This document shows positions 1-6,828 of a stretch of DNA of 8,479 bases, piece after piece. Numbering within the stretch: the first letter of the stretch is position 1; every line of letters starts with the position of its first letter. Position numbers and translations under genes: made by a program. The stretch spans positions 1 through 8,479 of the forward strand of contig VAZL01000520.1 in assembly GCA_005883445.1 (NCBI GenBank), written 5' to 3'. This DNA is from Alphaproteobacteria bacterium (lineage in GTDB: Bacteria > Pseudomonadota > Alphaproteobacteria > Rhizobiales > Xanthobacteraceae). The notes below the pieces were generated by a model. It saw only the letters and a list, made by a program, of their open reading frames with translations. It did no database searches and was not told the DNA's origin.

Positions 1-99
1 GGATGCAACGGTCGGATATCCCGGATGCCGCGGCGCGCGCGGCAGGTCCGCCGGCGCTATGCTCGTAGAGGACATGCGACTGAGATAGGGCGCGAGCAT
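1..99 (-). CDS. Possible start of an unidentified gene following ptsP (partial, cut by window edge)
   Basis: On the minus strand an ATG at 99-97 overlaps the ptsP stop by one base (TGATG), and the frame stays open for 33 codons to the window edge. A second in-frame ATG lies at 75-73. The visible peptide begins MLAPYLSRMSSTSIAPADLP and is rich in Pro and Arg. I do not recognise it. In related bacteria the gene after ptsP is often prfA (release factor 1), but these residues do not look like the N terminus of PrfA. A purine-rich AAGGG lies about a dozen bases before the first ATG, which is only weak ribosome-binding evidence. The frame is short and GC-rich DNA often stays open by chance, so this may be intergenic DNA before the true next gene. 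Confidence 0.22.
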   Translation of the reverse strand, partial: MLAPYLSRMSSTSIAPADLPRAPRHPGYPTVAS

Positions 100-2366
100 C
101 AAATCTGCAGCCCTTGCTCGGCTGCAAAGGCTTTGAGCCGCTCGCGGATCGGCAGGCTTCCGCTCGGGCTGTCGATCAGCGGCTGCATCAGGGCTGCGGC
201 CTTGCCGGCGTTGAGGTCGAGCAGCATGGCCTTGACCGGACCGACCGCGGATGGGGAGAGCGAGAACGAGCGGTAGCCGATCGCCACCAGTGCGAGCGCG
301 CCGATCGGTTTCGAGGCGAGTTCCCCGCACAGCGTCACCGGCTTGGCGTGGGCGCGACCCTTATCGGCGACGACCTTGAGCGCGCGCAAGACCGGCGCCG
401 AGATCGCATCGAAGCGATCGGCGACGCGCGAATTGCCGCGGTCGGCGGCATAGAAAAACTGCACGAGATCATTGGAGCCGACGGAGAGGAAGTCGACGCG
501 ATCGAGCAGTTCGTCGAGCTGGTAGAGCAGCGAAGGTACCTCGAGCATGGTCCCGATCTCGACCTGCTCGGGCAGCTTGTGGCTGTGCCGGCGCAGGTGG
601 GTGAGTTCGCGCTCGACCAGCGACTTGGCCTCGTCGAATTCCTCGACGGTGGCGACCATCGGAAACATGACTTTCAGGTCGCGTCCGCCCGCGGCGCGCA
701 ACAACGCGCGGATTTGGCTGCGCAGCAGGCCCGGGCGGTCGAGACCCAGTCTTATGGCGCGCCAACCGAGCGCCGGGTTCTCCTCCTCGACATTGCGCAT
801 GTAGGGCAGCACCTTGTCGCCGCCGATGTCGAGGGTGCGGAACGTCACCGGCTTGTCGCCGGCTGCATCGAGCACGGCGCGGTAGAGCGAGAATTGCTCG
901 GCCGTGCGGGGGAAGGTCGCCGCCACCATGAACTGCAATTCGGTGCGGAAGAGCCCGATGCCGGCGGCGCCGGTCTCCTCGATATGCGGCAGGTCGACGG
1001 CAAGACCGGCATTGATCATCAGCTCGATCTTCTCGCCATCCCTGGTCACGCATGCCTTGTCGCGCAGCGCGAGATATTGCAATTGCCGGCGGGCGCGCAG
1101 CCGCACCCGCTCGACATAAGCCGCCTCCATGTCCGGCGATGGCCGCATGTGCACGTCGCCGGTCGCGCCATCGACGATGATGGCGTCGCCCGGGTCGGCA
1201 ACGCCGGTGGCATTGGTGATCTCGCCCACCGCGGCGATGCCGAGCGCGCGAGCGACGATCGCCACGTGCGAATTGGGCCCGCCTTCTTCGAGAACGAGGC
1301 CGCGCAGCCGTTTGCGATCGTATTCGAGCAGCGCCGCCGGTCCCATGGAGCGGGCAACCAGGACGGCGTTCTCCGGCAGGCGGTCGCGTGCCGGCGCGTA
1401 GTCCTGGCCGAGCAAATGATGCATCAGCCGATTGGCGAGTTCGTCCAGGTCATGCAGGCGCTCGCGCAAATATGGATCGGTCGCGCGCAGCATGCGCGCG
1501 CGGGTGTCCGACTGCACGCGCTCGACCGCGGCCTCGGCGGTGAGGCCCGTCGCCACCGCTTCTTCGAGACGATGCACCCAACCGCGGTCGTAGGCGAACA
1601 TGCGATAGGCTTCGAGCACGTCGCGGTGCTCGCCGCCATCGGCGACCTCGCCGCGCTCGAGCAGCACGTCGAGGTCCGATCGCATGGTCTCGACCGCGGC
1701 TTCCAGCCGTTTCAGCTCTTTCGGCAGGTCGTCGGCGATGAAATTGGTGATGACGACGCGCGGCTCGTGCAGCACCACGTGACCGAGCGCGACGCCCTCG
1801 TTGAGCGCCATGCCGGTAAGATGCAGCGGACGCCGCGCGGCGGGTTCGGCGCCGGGCTTGGCGATGGCGGAGAGTTCGCCCGAGGCGATCATCTCCGCGA
1901 GCACCATCGCGGTCGTCTGTAGCGCCTCCTCTTCTTCCTCGGTATAGGTGCGCCGCGCGCGGTTCTGCACCACCAGCACGCCGAGCGTGTTGCCGGCGCG
2001 CAGCACCGGCACGCCGAGGAAGGAGTGGTAGATCTCTTCGCCCGTCTCCACCCGATAGGAGAAGGCGGGATGGTTCTGCGCTTCCGACAGGTTGATCGGG
2101 TTCGCCTCGCTCGCGACCAGGCCGACGAGGCCTTCGTCCGAGCGCAGCACGGTCTGGTGCACCGCCGCCTTGTTGAGACCTTCGGTGGCGTAGAGTTCGA
2201 GCGTGCCGTCCACGCGCAGCACGTAGACCGAGCAGACCTCGGCCACCATGTTGGCGGCGATCAGCACCACGATCTTGTCCAGGCGCTCCTGCGCGCTGAC
2301 CTGCTCCGCCATCACTTCGCGGAGCCGGCGCAACAGCACGCGCGGACCGCCGAGTGCGCCACGCAT
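99..2366 (-). CDS. ptsP: Phosphoenolpyruvate-protein phosphotransferase PtsP (enzyme I of the nitrogen PTS, GAF-fused)
   Basis: This cytoplasmic enzyme takes phosphate from phosphoenolpyruvate onto a histidine and passes it to NPr (PtsO) and then EIIA-Ntr, a regulatory chain rather than a sugar importer. The 755 residues hold an N-terminal GAF domain (about 20-165), the enzyme I N-terminal helical region (about 185-330), the swivelling phosphohistidine domain with GGPNSHVAIVAR (His367 is the phosphorylated residue), and a C-terminal PEP-binding TIM barrel. Barrel motifs are GLFRTE (471-476), FRTLDIGGDK (509-518), Glu609 in MLEVP, SNDLVQ (631-636) and the catalytic Cys680 in LCGELAS. All key enzyme I residues are present, so it should be active. 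In Sinorhizobium and Caulobacter, glutamine acting on the GAF domain is known to lower this enzyme's phosphorylation; the same control here is inference. The start is supported by GAGGA seven bases upstream. It lies downstream of lysC and the FkbM gene on the same strand. Confidence 0.96.
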   Translation of the reverse strand: MRGALGGPRVLLRRLREVMAEQVSAQERLDKIVVLIAANMVAEVCSVYVLRVDGTLELYATEGLNKAAVHQTVLRSDEGLVGLVASEANPINLSEAQNHPAFSYRVETGEEIYHSFLGVPVLRAGNTLGVLVVQNRARRTYTEEEEEALQTTAMVLAEMIASGELSAIAKPGAEPAARRPLHLTGMALNEGVALGHVVLHEPRVVITNFIADDLPKELKRLEAAVETMRSDLDVLLERGEVADGGEHRDVLEAYRMFAYDRGWVHRLEEAVATGLTAEAAVERVQSDTRARMLRATDPYLRERLHDLDELANRLMHHLLGQDYAPARDRLPENAVLVARSMGPAALLEYDRKRLRGLVLEEGGPNSHVAIVARALGIAAVGEITNATGVADPGDAIIVDGATGDVHMRPSPDMEAAYVERVRLRARRQLQYLALRDKACVTRDGEKIELMINAGLAVDLPHIEETGAAGIGLFRTELQFMVAATFPRTAEQFSLYRAVLDAAGDKPVTFRTLDIGGDKVLPYMRNVEEENPALGWRAIRLGLDRPGLLRSQIRALLRAAGGRDLKVMFPMVATVEEFDEAKSLVERELTHLRRHSHKLPEQVEIGTMLEVPSLLYQLDELLDRVDFLSVGSNDLVQFFYAADRGNSRVADRFDAISAPVLRALKVVADKGRAHAKPVTLCGELASKPIGALALVAIGYRSFSLSPSAVGPVKAMLLDLNAGKAAALMQPLIDSPSGSLPIRERLKAFAAEQGLQI

Positions 2367-2438
2367 GACGTGATCCTCGGATCAGCCCATCCGGCCGAGG
2401 GTGTCAGCCCCCGGCTCGACCAAGTCAGGAAATAGTAT

Positions 2439-2464
2439 CCGCCGGGCCCGGGCGCCCGCGGCGG
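2439..2464 (-). terminator. GC-rich imperfect hairpin between the FkbM gene and ptsP, possible terminator
   Basis: Outer arms CCGCC/GGCGG and inner arms GGGC/GCCC can pair around a six-base loop, with a two-base bulge on one side. Read on the minus strand, the hairpin is followed by ATACTATTTCC, which is T-enriched but not a true T-run. It could end transcription from the FkbM gene or act as a leader structure for ptsP, whose start is 72 bases further on. I see no convincing sigma-70 promoter between the hairpin and ptsP, so partial read-through is plausible. Confidence 0.3.
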
Positions 2465-2533
2465 CTACAATCCATCACGCCGTATAGCGAATGCCGCGTG
2501 GCCCGGGCAAGCCAAAGCGTCCGACTGGGTCAT

Positions 2534-3565
2534 CTACCAGGCATAGCTGGCGGAAATCCGGCCGCAGGCGGTGCGGAATTGGTCGCTGTCGACGAGGGCG
2601 GCGTAAACCTCGCGCAGGCGCGCCCCGGGGGGCAGCCGCAGCTCTTCCCTCGACAACGTTGCATCCGGCCCGAACAGCCGCTCGATTGCGCCCGCGATTG
2701 CATCGGCGCCGGCTGGTCCTTCGAGCGCAGCCGAGGCAATGTCCGCGGTGAGGAGCTCAACGAGCACCTCGCGCCCGAGCAGCGGTAGGCGCGTCATGGC
2801 GCTGCCCGCCAACAGGCTCGCCAGCCGGTGATCGGGATGCGCCGCATCCACAACCGCCGGCTTGACGCCGCGGAACTGAAAAGCATCGTCGTCGAAGGAG
2901 GCCGGCGCGTTCTCGAAACAGTGCGCAAGTTCGCTCGCCTCCTCGGCGAGGTAATACCGGTTGAGACTGTCGAACCAAACGTAACGGTAGCCGTGTTTTG
3001 CGAGAAACGGCTCCCACGCCGCCCAGGCGGGTGCCAGCGTGTAGGGTGCGAGCGCCTCGGCCACCACCACCTTCGGCCGATAATTCTGCCAATCGCCGTT
3101 GAGCAGCACGTCCTGCTCGGCGCCCTCCACGTCGACTTTGAGGAAATCGAATACGGGCGGCGCATACTGTTGGCAGAGTTCCTGGAGGGTTGTGACCGGA
3201 ACGACAATGGCCTGCGAGGACTTTCCGAATTGCGTTTGCGCCGCGCGCGCATGGCTTTCGATCATGGTCGAGAAGCCGTGGAAGTCGTTCACGAGATAAA
3301 AGACGGCCTCGCCCACCGTGGCGCCGACGAGAGCCTCGATGTGGCGATCGCGCGGACGAACCGCTCTGCTCAGACGCGCGAGCCATGGATTGGGCTCGAC
3401 CGTGATGCCGTGCCACCCCTTGAGATAGAACGCGAACGACGTGTTGTCGTAGACCGGGTGCCCGGATCCGATGTCGATGTAGAATCCGTCGCTGCCGGCA
3501 GCGAAGCAGCGCATGAGGTATAAATCCTCGAAGCGCTGCGCATAGGAGACGGTCGGCCTGGCCAT
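2534..3565 (-). CDS. FkbM-family SAM-dependent methyltransferase with C-terminal extension
   Basis: The 343-residue protein begins with an FkbM-type Rossmann methyltransferase domain (about 6-210). The opening SYAQRFEDLYL is typical of the family. The SAM-binding motif is FYIDIGSGHP (28-37), the acidic end of strand 2 is in VEPNP (56-60), and the characteristic FLKVDVEGAE is at 141-150. FkbM enzymes usually put methyl groups on oxygen atoms of sugars or polyketide-like products, often for surface glycans; the substrate here cannot be told. Residues from about 240 to 343 lie beyond the methyltransferase fold. They are helix-prone and end in a YAALVDSDQF-like segment that resembles repeats found after surface-glycan enzymes, but I cannot name the domain. 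There is no signal peptide or membrane helix. The gene starts 64 bases after the lysC stop, has only a weak GGAT-type ribosome site, and contains more AT-rich stretches than its neighbours. No glycan genes are nearby. Confidence 0.88.
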   Translation of the reverse strand: MARPTVSYAQRFEDLYLMRCFAAGSDGFYIDIGSGHPVYDNTSFAFYLKGWHGITVEPNPWLARLSRAVRPRDRHIEALVGATVGEAVFYLVNDFHGFSTMIESHARAAQTQFGKSSQAIVVPVTTLQELCQQYAPPVFDFLKVDVEGAEQDVLLNGDWQNYRPKVVVAEALAPYTLAPAWAAWEPFLAKHGYRYVWFDSLNRYYLAEEASELAHCFENAPASFDDDAFQFRGVKPAVVDAAHPDHRLASLLAGSAMTRLPLLGREVLVELLTADIASAALEGPAGADAIAGAIERLFGPDATLSREELRLPPGARLREVYAALVDSDQFRTACGRISASYAW

Positions 3566-3585
3566 GACTCAAATCCGCGCTGGGG

Positions 3586-3603
3586 CGGCGCGTCCCGGCG
3601 CCG
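3586..3603. repeat. Six-base-pair inverted repeat between lysC and the FkbM gene
   Basis: CGGCGC and GCGCCG flank a six-base loop (GTCCCG) within the 64-base gap between the lysC stop and the FkbM start. The pairing is perfect, but no T-run follows on the minus strand. It is therefore at most a weak attenuator or an mRNA-processing hairpin, and it could be chance in DNA this rich in G and C. Confidence 0.3.
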
Positions 3604-3629
3604 TTTGACCGCATCCGGACGCGAGAGTG

Positions 3630-4880
3630 TTATTTGTCCAACTCATAGAGGCTGTGCAGCGTGCGCACCGCCAGTTCCGTGTAGTTGGCATCGATCAGCA
3701 GCGAAAACTTGATCTCGGAGGTGGTGATGGCGCGGATGTTGATACCCTTCTCCGCCAGCGCTTTGAATGCTTTGGCGGCGACGCCGGCGTGGCTGCGCAT
3801 GCCGATGCCGATCACCGAGACCTTGGCCACATCATTTGCGCCGTCGATGCGCTCGTAACCGACCTGACCTTTCGTCCTGATCAGCGTCTCGGTCGCCCGC
3901 TCGTAGTCGGAGGCGGGAACGGTGAACGTCACATCGGTCGTCGCGCCGTCGCCGGAGACGTTCTGCACGATCATATCGACGTTGATATTGGCTTCGGCGA
4001 GCGGACCGAAGATGGCGGCCGCGACGCCGGGCTTGTCCTGCACGCGGCGGATCGAGATCTGCGCCTCGTCCTTCGAGAAGGCGATGCCAGTGACGACTTG
4101 TTGTTCCACGATCTCCTCCTCGCCGCAGATGAGCGTTCCGGGCGGCGTTCCGTGCGGATCGATATCCTCCGGCTTCTCGAAGCTCGAACGCACGAAGATG
4201 CGCACATTATGCACCATTCCAAGCTCGACCGAGCGTACCTGCAAGACCTTGGCGCCGAGCGAAGCGAGTTCCAACATTTCCTCGTAGGCGACGCGCTCCA
4301 GGCGCTGCGCGCGCGGCACCACGCGTGGATCGCTGGTGTAGACGCCGTCGACGTCGGTGTAGATGTCGCAGCGCTCCGCTGCGATGGCGGCCGCGATCGC
4401 GACCGCGGAGGTATCCGATCCGCCCCGCCCCAGGGTGGTGATGCGGCCCGTCTCCTTGTGCATGCCCTGGAAGCCGGCGAGCACCGCGACCTCGTGACGC
4501 TCCTTGAAGCGTTTGACGAGCTCGGCGCCGTTGATATCGAGCACGCGTGCAGCGGCATGAGCGTTGGAGGTCAGGATCGGCAGCTGCCAGCCCTGCCACG
4601 AGCGGGCATTGATGCCCATTCCCTCCAGCACGATGGCCAACAGACCGGCGGTTACCTGCTCGCCCGAGGACACCACCGCGTCGTATTCGCGGGCGTCGTG
4701 CAGCGCCGCGGCCTCGCGGCACCAGCCCACGAGCCGATCAGTGGCGCCGGCCATGGCCGAGACGACGACCGCCACCTCGTGTCCGGCGTCGACCTCGCGC
4801 TTGACGTGTCGCGCGACGTTGCGGATGCGCTCGATGTCGGCAACCGAGGTGCCGCCAAATTTCATTACCAGGCGGGCCAT
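3630..4880 (-). CDS. lysC: Aspartate kinase (aspartokinase)
   Basis: This enzyme phosphorylates aspartate with ATP, the first step toward lysine, threonine, methionine and diaminopimelate for the cell wall. The 416 residues match the usual length of single-function aspartokinases. The kinase domain carries KFGGTSV (7-13), SSGEQ (71-75) and GRGGSDTSA (151-159), followed by DIYTDVDGVYTSDPR (172-186). Two ACT regulatory domains follow, at about 265-335 and 350-416, with the family-typical ITTSEIK (385-391). ACT domains in this family bind lysine and/or threonine for feedback inhibition; which one acts here is not visible. The start at MARLVMKFGG is the standard one, although no clear Shine-Dalgarno sequence precedes it. 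The gene diverges from ubiG and is followed on the same strand by the FkbM gene and ptsP. There is no fusion to homoserine dehydrogenase. Confidence 0.97.
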   Translation of the reverse strand: MARLVMKFGGTSVADIERIRNVARHVKREVDAGHEVAVVVSAMAGATDRLVGWCREAAALHDAREYDAVVSSGEQVTAGLLAIVLEGMGINARSWQGWQLPILTSNAHAAARVLDINGAELVKRFKERHEVAVLAGFQGMHKETGRITTLGRGGSDTSAVAIAAAIAAERCDIYTDVDGVYTSDPRVVPRAQRLERVAYEEMLELASLGAKVLQVRSVELGMVHNVRIFVRSSFEKPEDIDPHGTPPGTLICGEEEIVEQQVVTGIAFSKDEAQISIRRVQDKPGVAAAIFGPLAEANINVDMIVQNVSGDGATTDVTFTVPASDYERATETLIRTKGQVGYERIDGANDVAKVSVIGIGMRSHAGVAAKAFKALAEKGINIRAITTSEIKFSLLIDANYTELAVRTLHSLYELDK

Positions 4881-4942
4881 GGCGGGCTTGCGGGGTTCTC
4901 CGGCATGATTTGAGGTGCGCGATCCGCTTTACGGCAAGCCCT

Positions 4943-4958
4943 CGCGCGAAAAGGCGCG
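4943..4958. repeat. Short inverted repeat in the ubiG-lysC divergent region
   Basis: CGCGC and GCGCG flank GAAAAG. The repeat sits just downstream of the candidate lysC -10 element, so it would fall near the start of the lysC transcript, as a hairpin or a protein-binding half-site pair. The arms are only five bases long and of very simple composition, so chance is a serious alternative. Confidence 0.25.
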
Positions 4959-4960
4959 TA

Positions 4961-4989
4961 TACATACCGGCGAGGCCGCATGGCCGCAA
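4961..4989 (-). promoter_or_regulatory. Candidate sigma-70-type promoter for lysC
   Basis: On the minus strand, TTGCGG (4989-4984) and TATGTA (4966-4961) are separated by exactly 17 bases, the standard spacing. The -35 keeps the TTG core, and the -10 keeps only TAT. Transcription would start some 70 bases before the lysC ATG. It is the best candidate by eye in this divergent region. The overlapping TATACAT on the plus strand could likewise serve as a -10 for ubiG, but no good plus-strand -35 accompanies it. Confidence 0.35.
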
Positions 4990-4998
4990 CCGCGCTCT

Positions 4999-5005
4999 GG
5001 AGAGG
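4999..5005 (+). promoter_or_regulatory. Shine-Dalgarno sequence that sets the ubiG start
   Basis: GGAGAGG lies three bases before the ATG at 5009, with the GGAG core six bases away. This strong site favours 5009 over the longer in-frame option that begins at a TTG at 4910, whose extra 33 residues are Arg-rich and unlike UbiG. Confidence 0.75.
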
Positions 5006-5008
5006 TCG

Positions 5009-5770
5009 ATGGCCGGCAGGACGAAACCCGGACGCGAGTCGACCGTCGACGCAACGGAGGTCGCGCGCTTTTCGGCGCTCGCCGCCGAGTGGTGGGATGC
5101 GCGCGGCAAGATGGCCGTGCTGCACAGGCTCAACCCGGTGCGGCTCGGCTTCATCAAGGAGGCTGCGTGTCGGCACTTCAGCCGCAACGACAAGCAACTC
5201 GACGCGCTGAGCGGCCTGCGCTTGCTCGACATCGGCTGCGGCGGCGGCATTCTGAGCGAACCTTTGGCGCGCCTGCGGGCCGAGGTCGTGGGCGCCGATC
5301 CCTCGCAAGCCAATATCGAGGCGGCGAAGCTGCATGCGGGCGAGGCGGGTATCGCGATAGACTACCGCGTGACCACGGCCGAAGCGCTTGCGGACGCGGG
5401 CGAGCGCTTCGACATCGTGCTCGCCATGGAGGTGGTCGAGCACGTCGCGGATCTGAGCCTCTTCGTCAGACGTTGCGCCGAGATGGTGAAGCCCGGCGGG
5501 CTCATGATCGCAGCGACGCTGAACCGCACGTTCAAGAGCTTTGCACTCGCGATCGTCGGCGCCGAATACGTGCTGCGATGGCTGCCACGCGGCACCCATC
5601 AGTGGGATAAATTCGTCACGCCAAACGAGCTCGAGGCGACGTTGGAGCGGCATGGGCTGCGCGTCATCGACGAGACCGGCGTGATCTACGATCTCTTGGC
5701 CGACCGCTGGCGGCTCTCGAGCGACATGGACGTGAACTATATGGTGGTCGCGGAACGCGCGCCCTCCTAG
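5009..5770 (+). CDS. ubiG: Ubiquinone biosynthesis O-methyltransferase UbiG
   Basis: UbiG transfers methyl groups from SAM to ring hydroxyls in the two O-methylation steps of ubiquinone synthesis, acting on prenylated intermediates at the inner membrane face. The 253-residue protein is of normal length for the family. It begins with the typical EVARFSALAAEWWD (17-30) and LHRLNPVRLGFI (38-49). SAM motif I is LLDIGCGGG (72-80), the acidic residue after strand 2 is in GADPS (95-99), and AMEVVEH (139-145) and MVKPGGLMI (159-167) follow. The family signature GTHQWDKFVTP is at 195-205, and the protein ends with DVNYMVVAE. All of these are intact. The gene runs divergently from lysC. The next plus-strand gene, the DMT transporter, starts 107 bases later, so shared transcription is possible but unproven. 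Confidence 0.95.
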   Translation: MAGRTKPGRESTVDATEVARFSALAAEWWDARGKMAVLHRLNPVRLGFIKEAACRHFSRNDKQLDALSGLRLLDIGCGGGILSEPLARLRAEVVGADPSQANIEAAKLHAGEAGIAIDYRVTTAEALADAGERFDIVLAMEVVEHVADLSLFVRRCAEMVKPGGLMIAATLNRTFKSFALAIVGAEYVLRWLPRGTHQWDKFVTPNELEATLERHGLRVIDETGVIYDLLADRWRLSSDMDVNYMVVAERAPS

Positions 5771-5837
5771 CATTGCTTTTCATATTCTCGGCGCAAGGAT
5801 CGATGGTGGACGACGAGAGGGGCAGCGTCACCGGGTG

Positions 5838-5857
5838 GAGCGGGGGCGGCGCCGCTC
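5838..5857 (+). repeat. GC-rich hairpin between ubiG and the transporter gene
   Basis: GAGCGG and CCGCTC pair perfectly around an eight-base loop. No T-run follows, so it is not a classic terminator. It lies 20 bases before the transporter ATG and could limit access of ribosomes to that start, which has no strong Shine-Dalgarno sequence. Confidence 0.3.
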
Positions 5858-5877
5858 GGGCAGTCCCATAGGCTCCG

Positions 5878-6771
5878 ATGCTCGATTCTTCGTGGCTCTG
5901 GATCGTCTTTACCGTCATTGCCGCTGCCGCGCAGACCGTGCGCAACGCCACGCAACGCGAGCTCACCGCCAAGCTCGGCACCGTGGGCGCTACCCATGTG
6001 CGCTTCCTGTTCGGATTTCCTTTCGCTTTTGTCTTCCTCGCCGCCGTGATGATCGCGCTCGGGCAAGAACCGCCGCTGCCGCCGCTGGTCTTTTGGCCCT
6101 GGGTGATCGTTGGGGCGCTGGCGCAGGTCGCCGCCACTGCGCTGATGCTGGCCGCCATGAACGATCGCTCCTTCGTGGTGGTCTATGCCTATATCAAGAC
6201 CGAGCCGGTGCAGGTCGCGTTGTTCGGCCTCGTCTTTCTCGGTGACGTGGTGACGCCCGGGATGGCGGCCGCGATCCTGATCGCGACCGCCGGCGTCGTC
6301 ATCATGGCGCTCAAGCCGGGCACGTCGTCGGACTCCAAGGCGACGCTGCTCGGCCTTGCCGCCGGCGCGATGTTTGCGCTCTCAGCGGTGGGCTTTCGCG
6401 GCGCGATCCTGCGCCTAGGCGGGCCCAGCTATGTCATGGCGGCGACCGTGACGGTGGTGGTCGGTCTCCTGCTGCAATCGGTGCTGTTGTCGCTTTATTT
6501 AAGGCTGCGCAATCCGGACGTGCTCGCCGCGATCGTGCGTGCCTGGCGGCCGTCGCTGTTCGCGGGCTTCATGGGCGCGTTCGCTTCCCAATTCTGGTTC
6601 CTCGCTTTTGCGCTCGCCACCGCCGCCAGCGTGCGTACGCTGGCGCTCGTCGAGGTGCTGTTCGCGCAAGCGATCTCGCGCTTCGTGTTCAAGCAGGCGA
6701 CAACCCCCCGCGAAGCCGTCGGCATCGTGCTGATCGTGATTGGGGTTGTGCTGCTGCTCTGGGCGCAATGA
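5878..6771 (+). CDS. DMT-superfamily (EamA-type) inner-membrane transporter
   Basis: The 297-residue protein is almost entirely hydrophobic. It shows about ten membrane helices (roughly 6-24, 38-61, 70-92, 98-118, 125-145, 155-175, 183-208, 225-246, 250-268 and 279-296), arranged as two EamA-like halves of five helices each. Length and layout match drug/metabolite transporters, which are mostly exporters of amino acids or small metabolites. Typical features include the Arg/Lys-poor helices, the helix 9 segment LALVEVLFAQAISRFVF (252-268), and the closing VGIVLIVIGVVLLLW. The substrate cannot be predicted. The ATG at 5878 is the first possible start, because an in-frame TAG lies only two codons upstream. 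The ribosome binding site is poor. The gene converges on the DUF1178 gene with a 57-base gap. Confidence 0.88.
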   Translation: MLDSSWLWIVFTVIAAAAQTVRNATQRELTAKLGTVGATHVRFLFGFPFAFVFLAAVMIALGQEPPLPPLVFWPWVIVGALAQVAATALMLAAMNDRSFVVVYAYIKTEPVQVALFGLVFLGDVVTPGMAAAILIATAGVVIMALKPGTSSDSKATLLGLAAGAMFALSAVGFRGAILRLGGPSYVMAATVTVVVGLLLQSVLLSLYLRLRNPDVLAAIVRAWRPSLFAGFMGAFASQFWFLAFALATAASVRTLALVEVLFAQAISRFVFKQATTPREAVGIVLIVIGVVLLLWAQ

Positions 6772-6780
6772 CCGCGGGTT

Positions 6781-6826
6781 CTGAACGCGGCGCAGACTTG
6801 GCGCCTACTGTCTTGCGGCCGTTCAG
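6781..6826. terminator. Inverted repeats in the convergent gap, possible two-way transcription end
   Basis: CTGAACG (6781-6787) pairs exactly with CGTTCAG (6820-6826), and between them GGCGC (6789-6793) pairs with GCGCC (6801-6805) around AGACTTG. The structure lies between the ends of two genes facing each other, which is where a bidirectional terminator would be expected. No T-run follows on either strand, so factor-dependent termination or chance are the alternatives. Confidence 0.35.
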
Positions 6827-6828
6827 CC

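Noticed and set aside
27..43. A GC hairpin (GCCGCG/CGCGGC) just after ptsP as its terminator
   Set aside because: It has no T-run, very low sequence complexity, and may lie inside the next coding frame.
114..1922. A 602-codon open frame on the plus strand opposite ptsP
   Set aside because: It is the exact antisense of a gene with every enzyme I motif. Long open antisense frames are normal in GC-rich coding DNA, and the translation has no recognisable domain.
2025..2435. A 136-codon plus-strand frame extending past the ptsP start
   Set aside because: Most of it is antisense to the GAF domain of PtsP and the rest lies in the intergenic gap; there is no ribosome site or homology signal.
3630..4277. 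An internal start in lysC that would make a separate regulatory subunit, as in some Gram-positive aspartokinases
   Set aside because: Internal Met codons near residues 202 and 222 have purine-rich bases too close for a good ribosome site, so there is no positive evidence.
3627..4913. A 428-codon open frame on the plus strand opposite lysC
   Set aside because: It mirrors lysC, shows no family motif, and has a composition (rich in Asp, His, Arg) typical of antisense translation of GC-rich genes.
4910..5008. A longer N terminus for UbiG starting at a TTG
   Set aside because: The extra residues are Arg-rich and unlike UbiG, and a strong GGAGAGG precedes the ATG at 5009.
4865..5773. A 302-codon minus-strand frame opposite ubiG
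   Set aside because: It is antisense to the clear UbiG motifs and lacks any recognisable domain.
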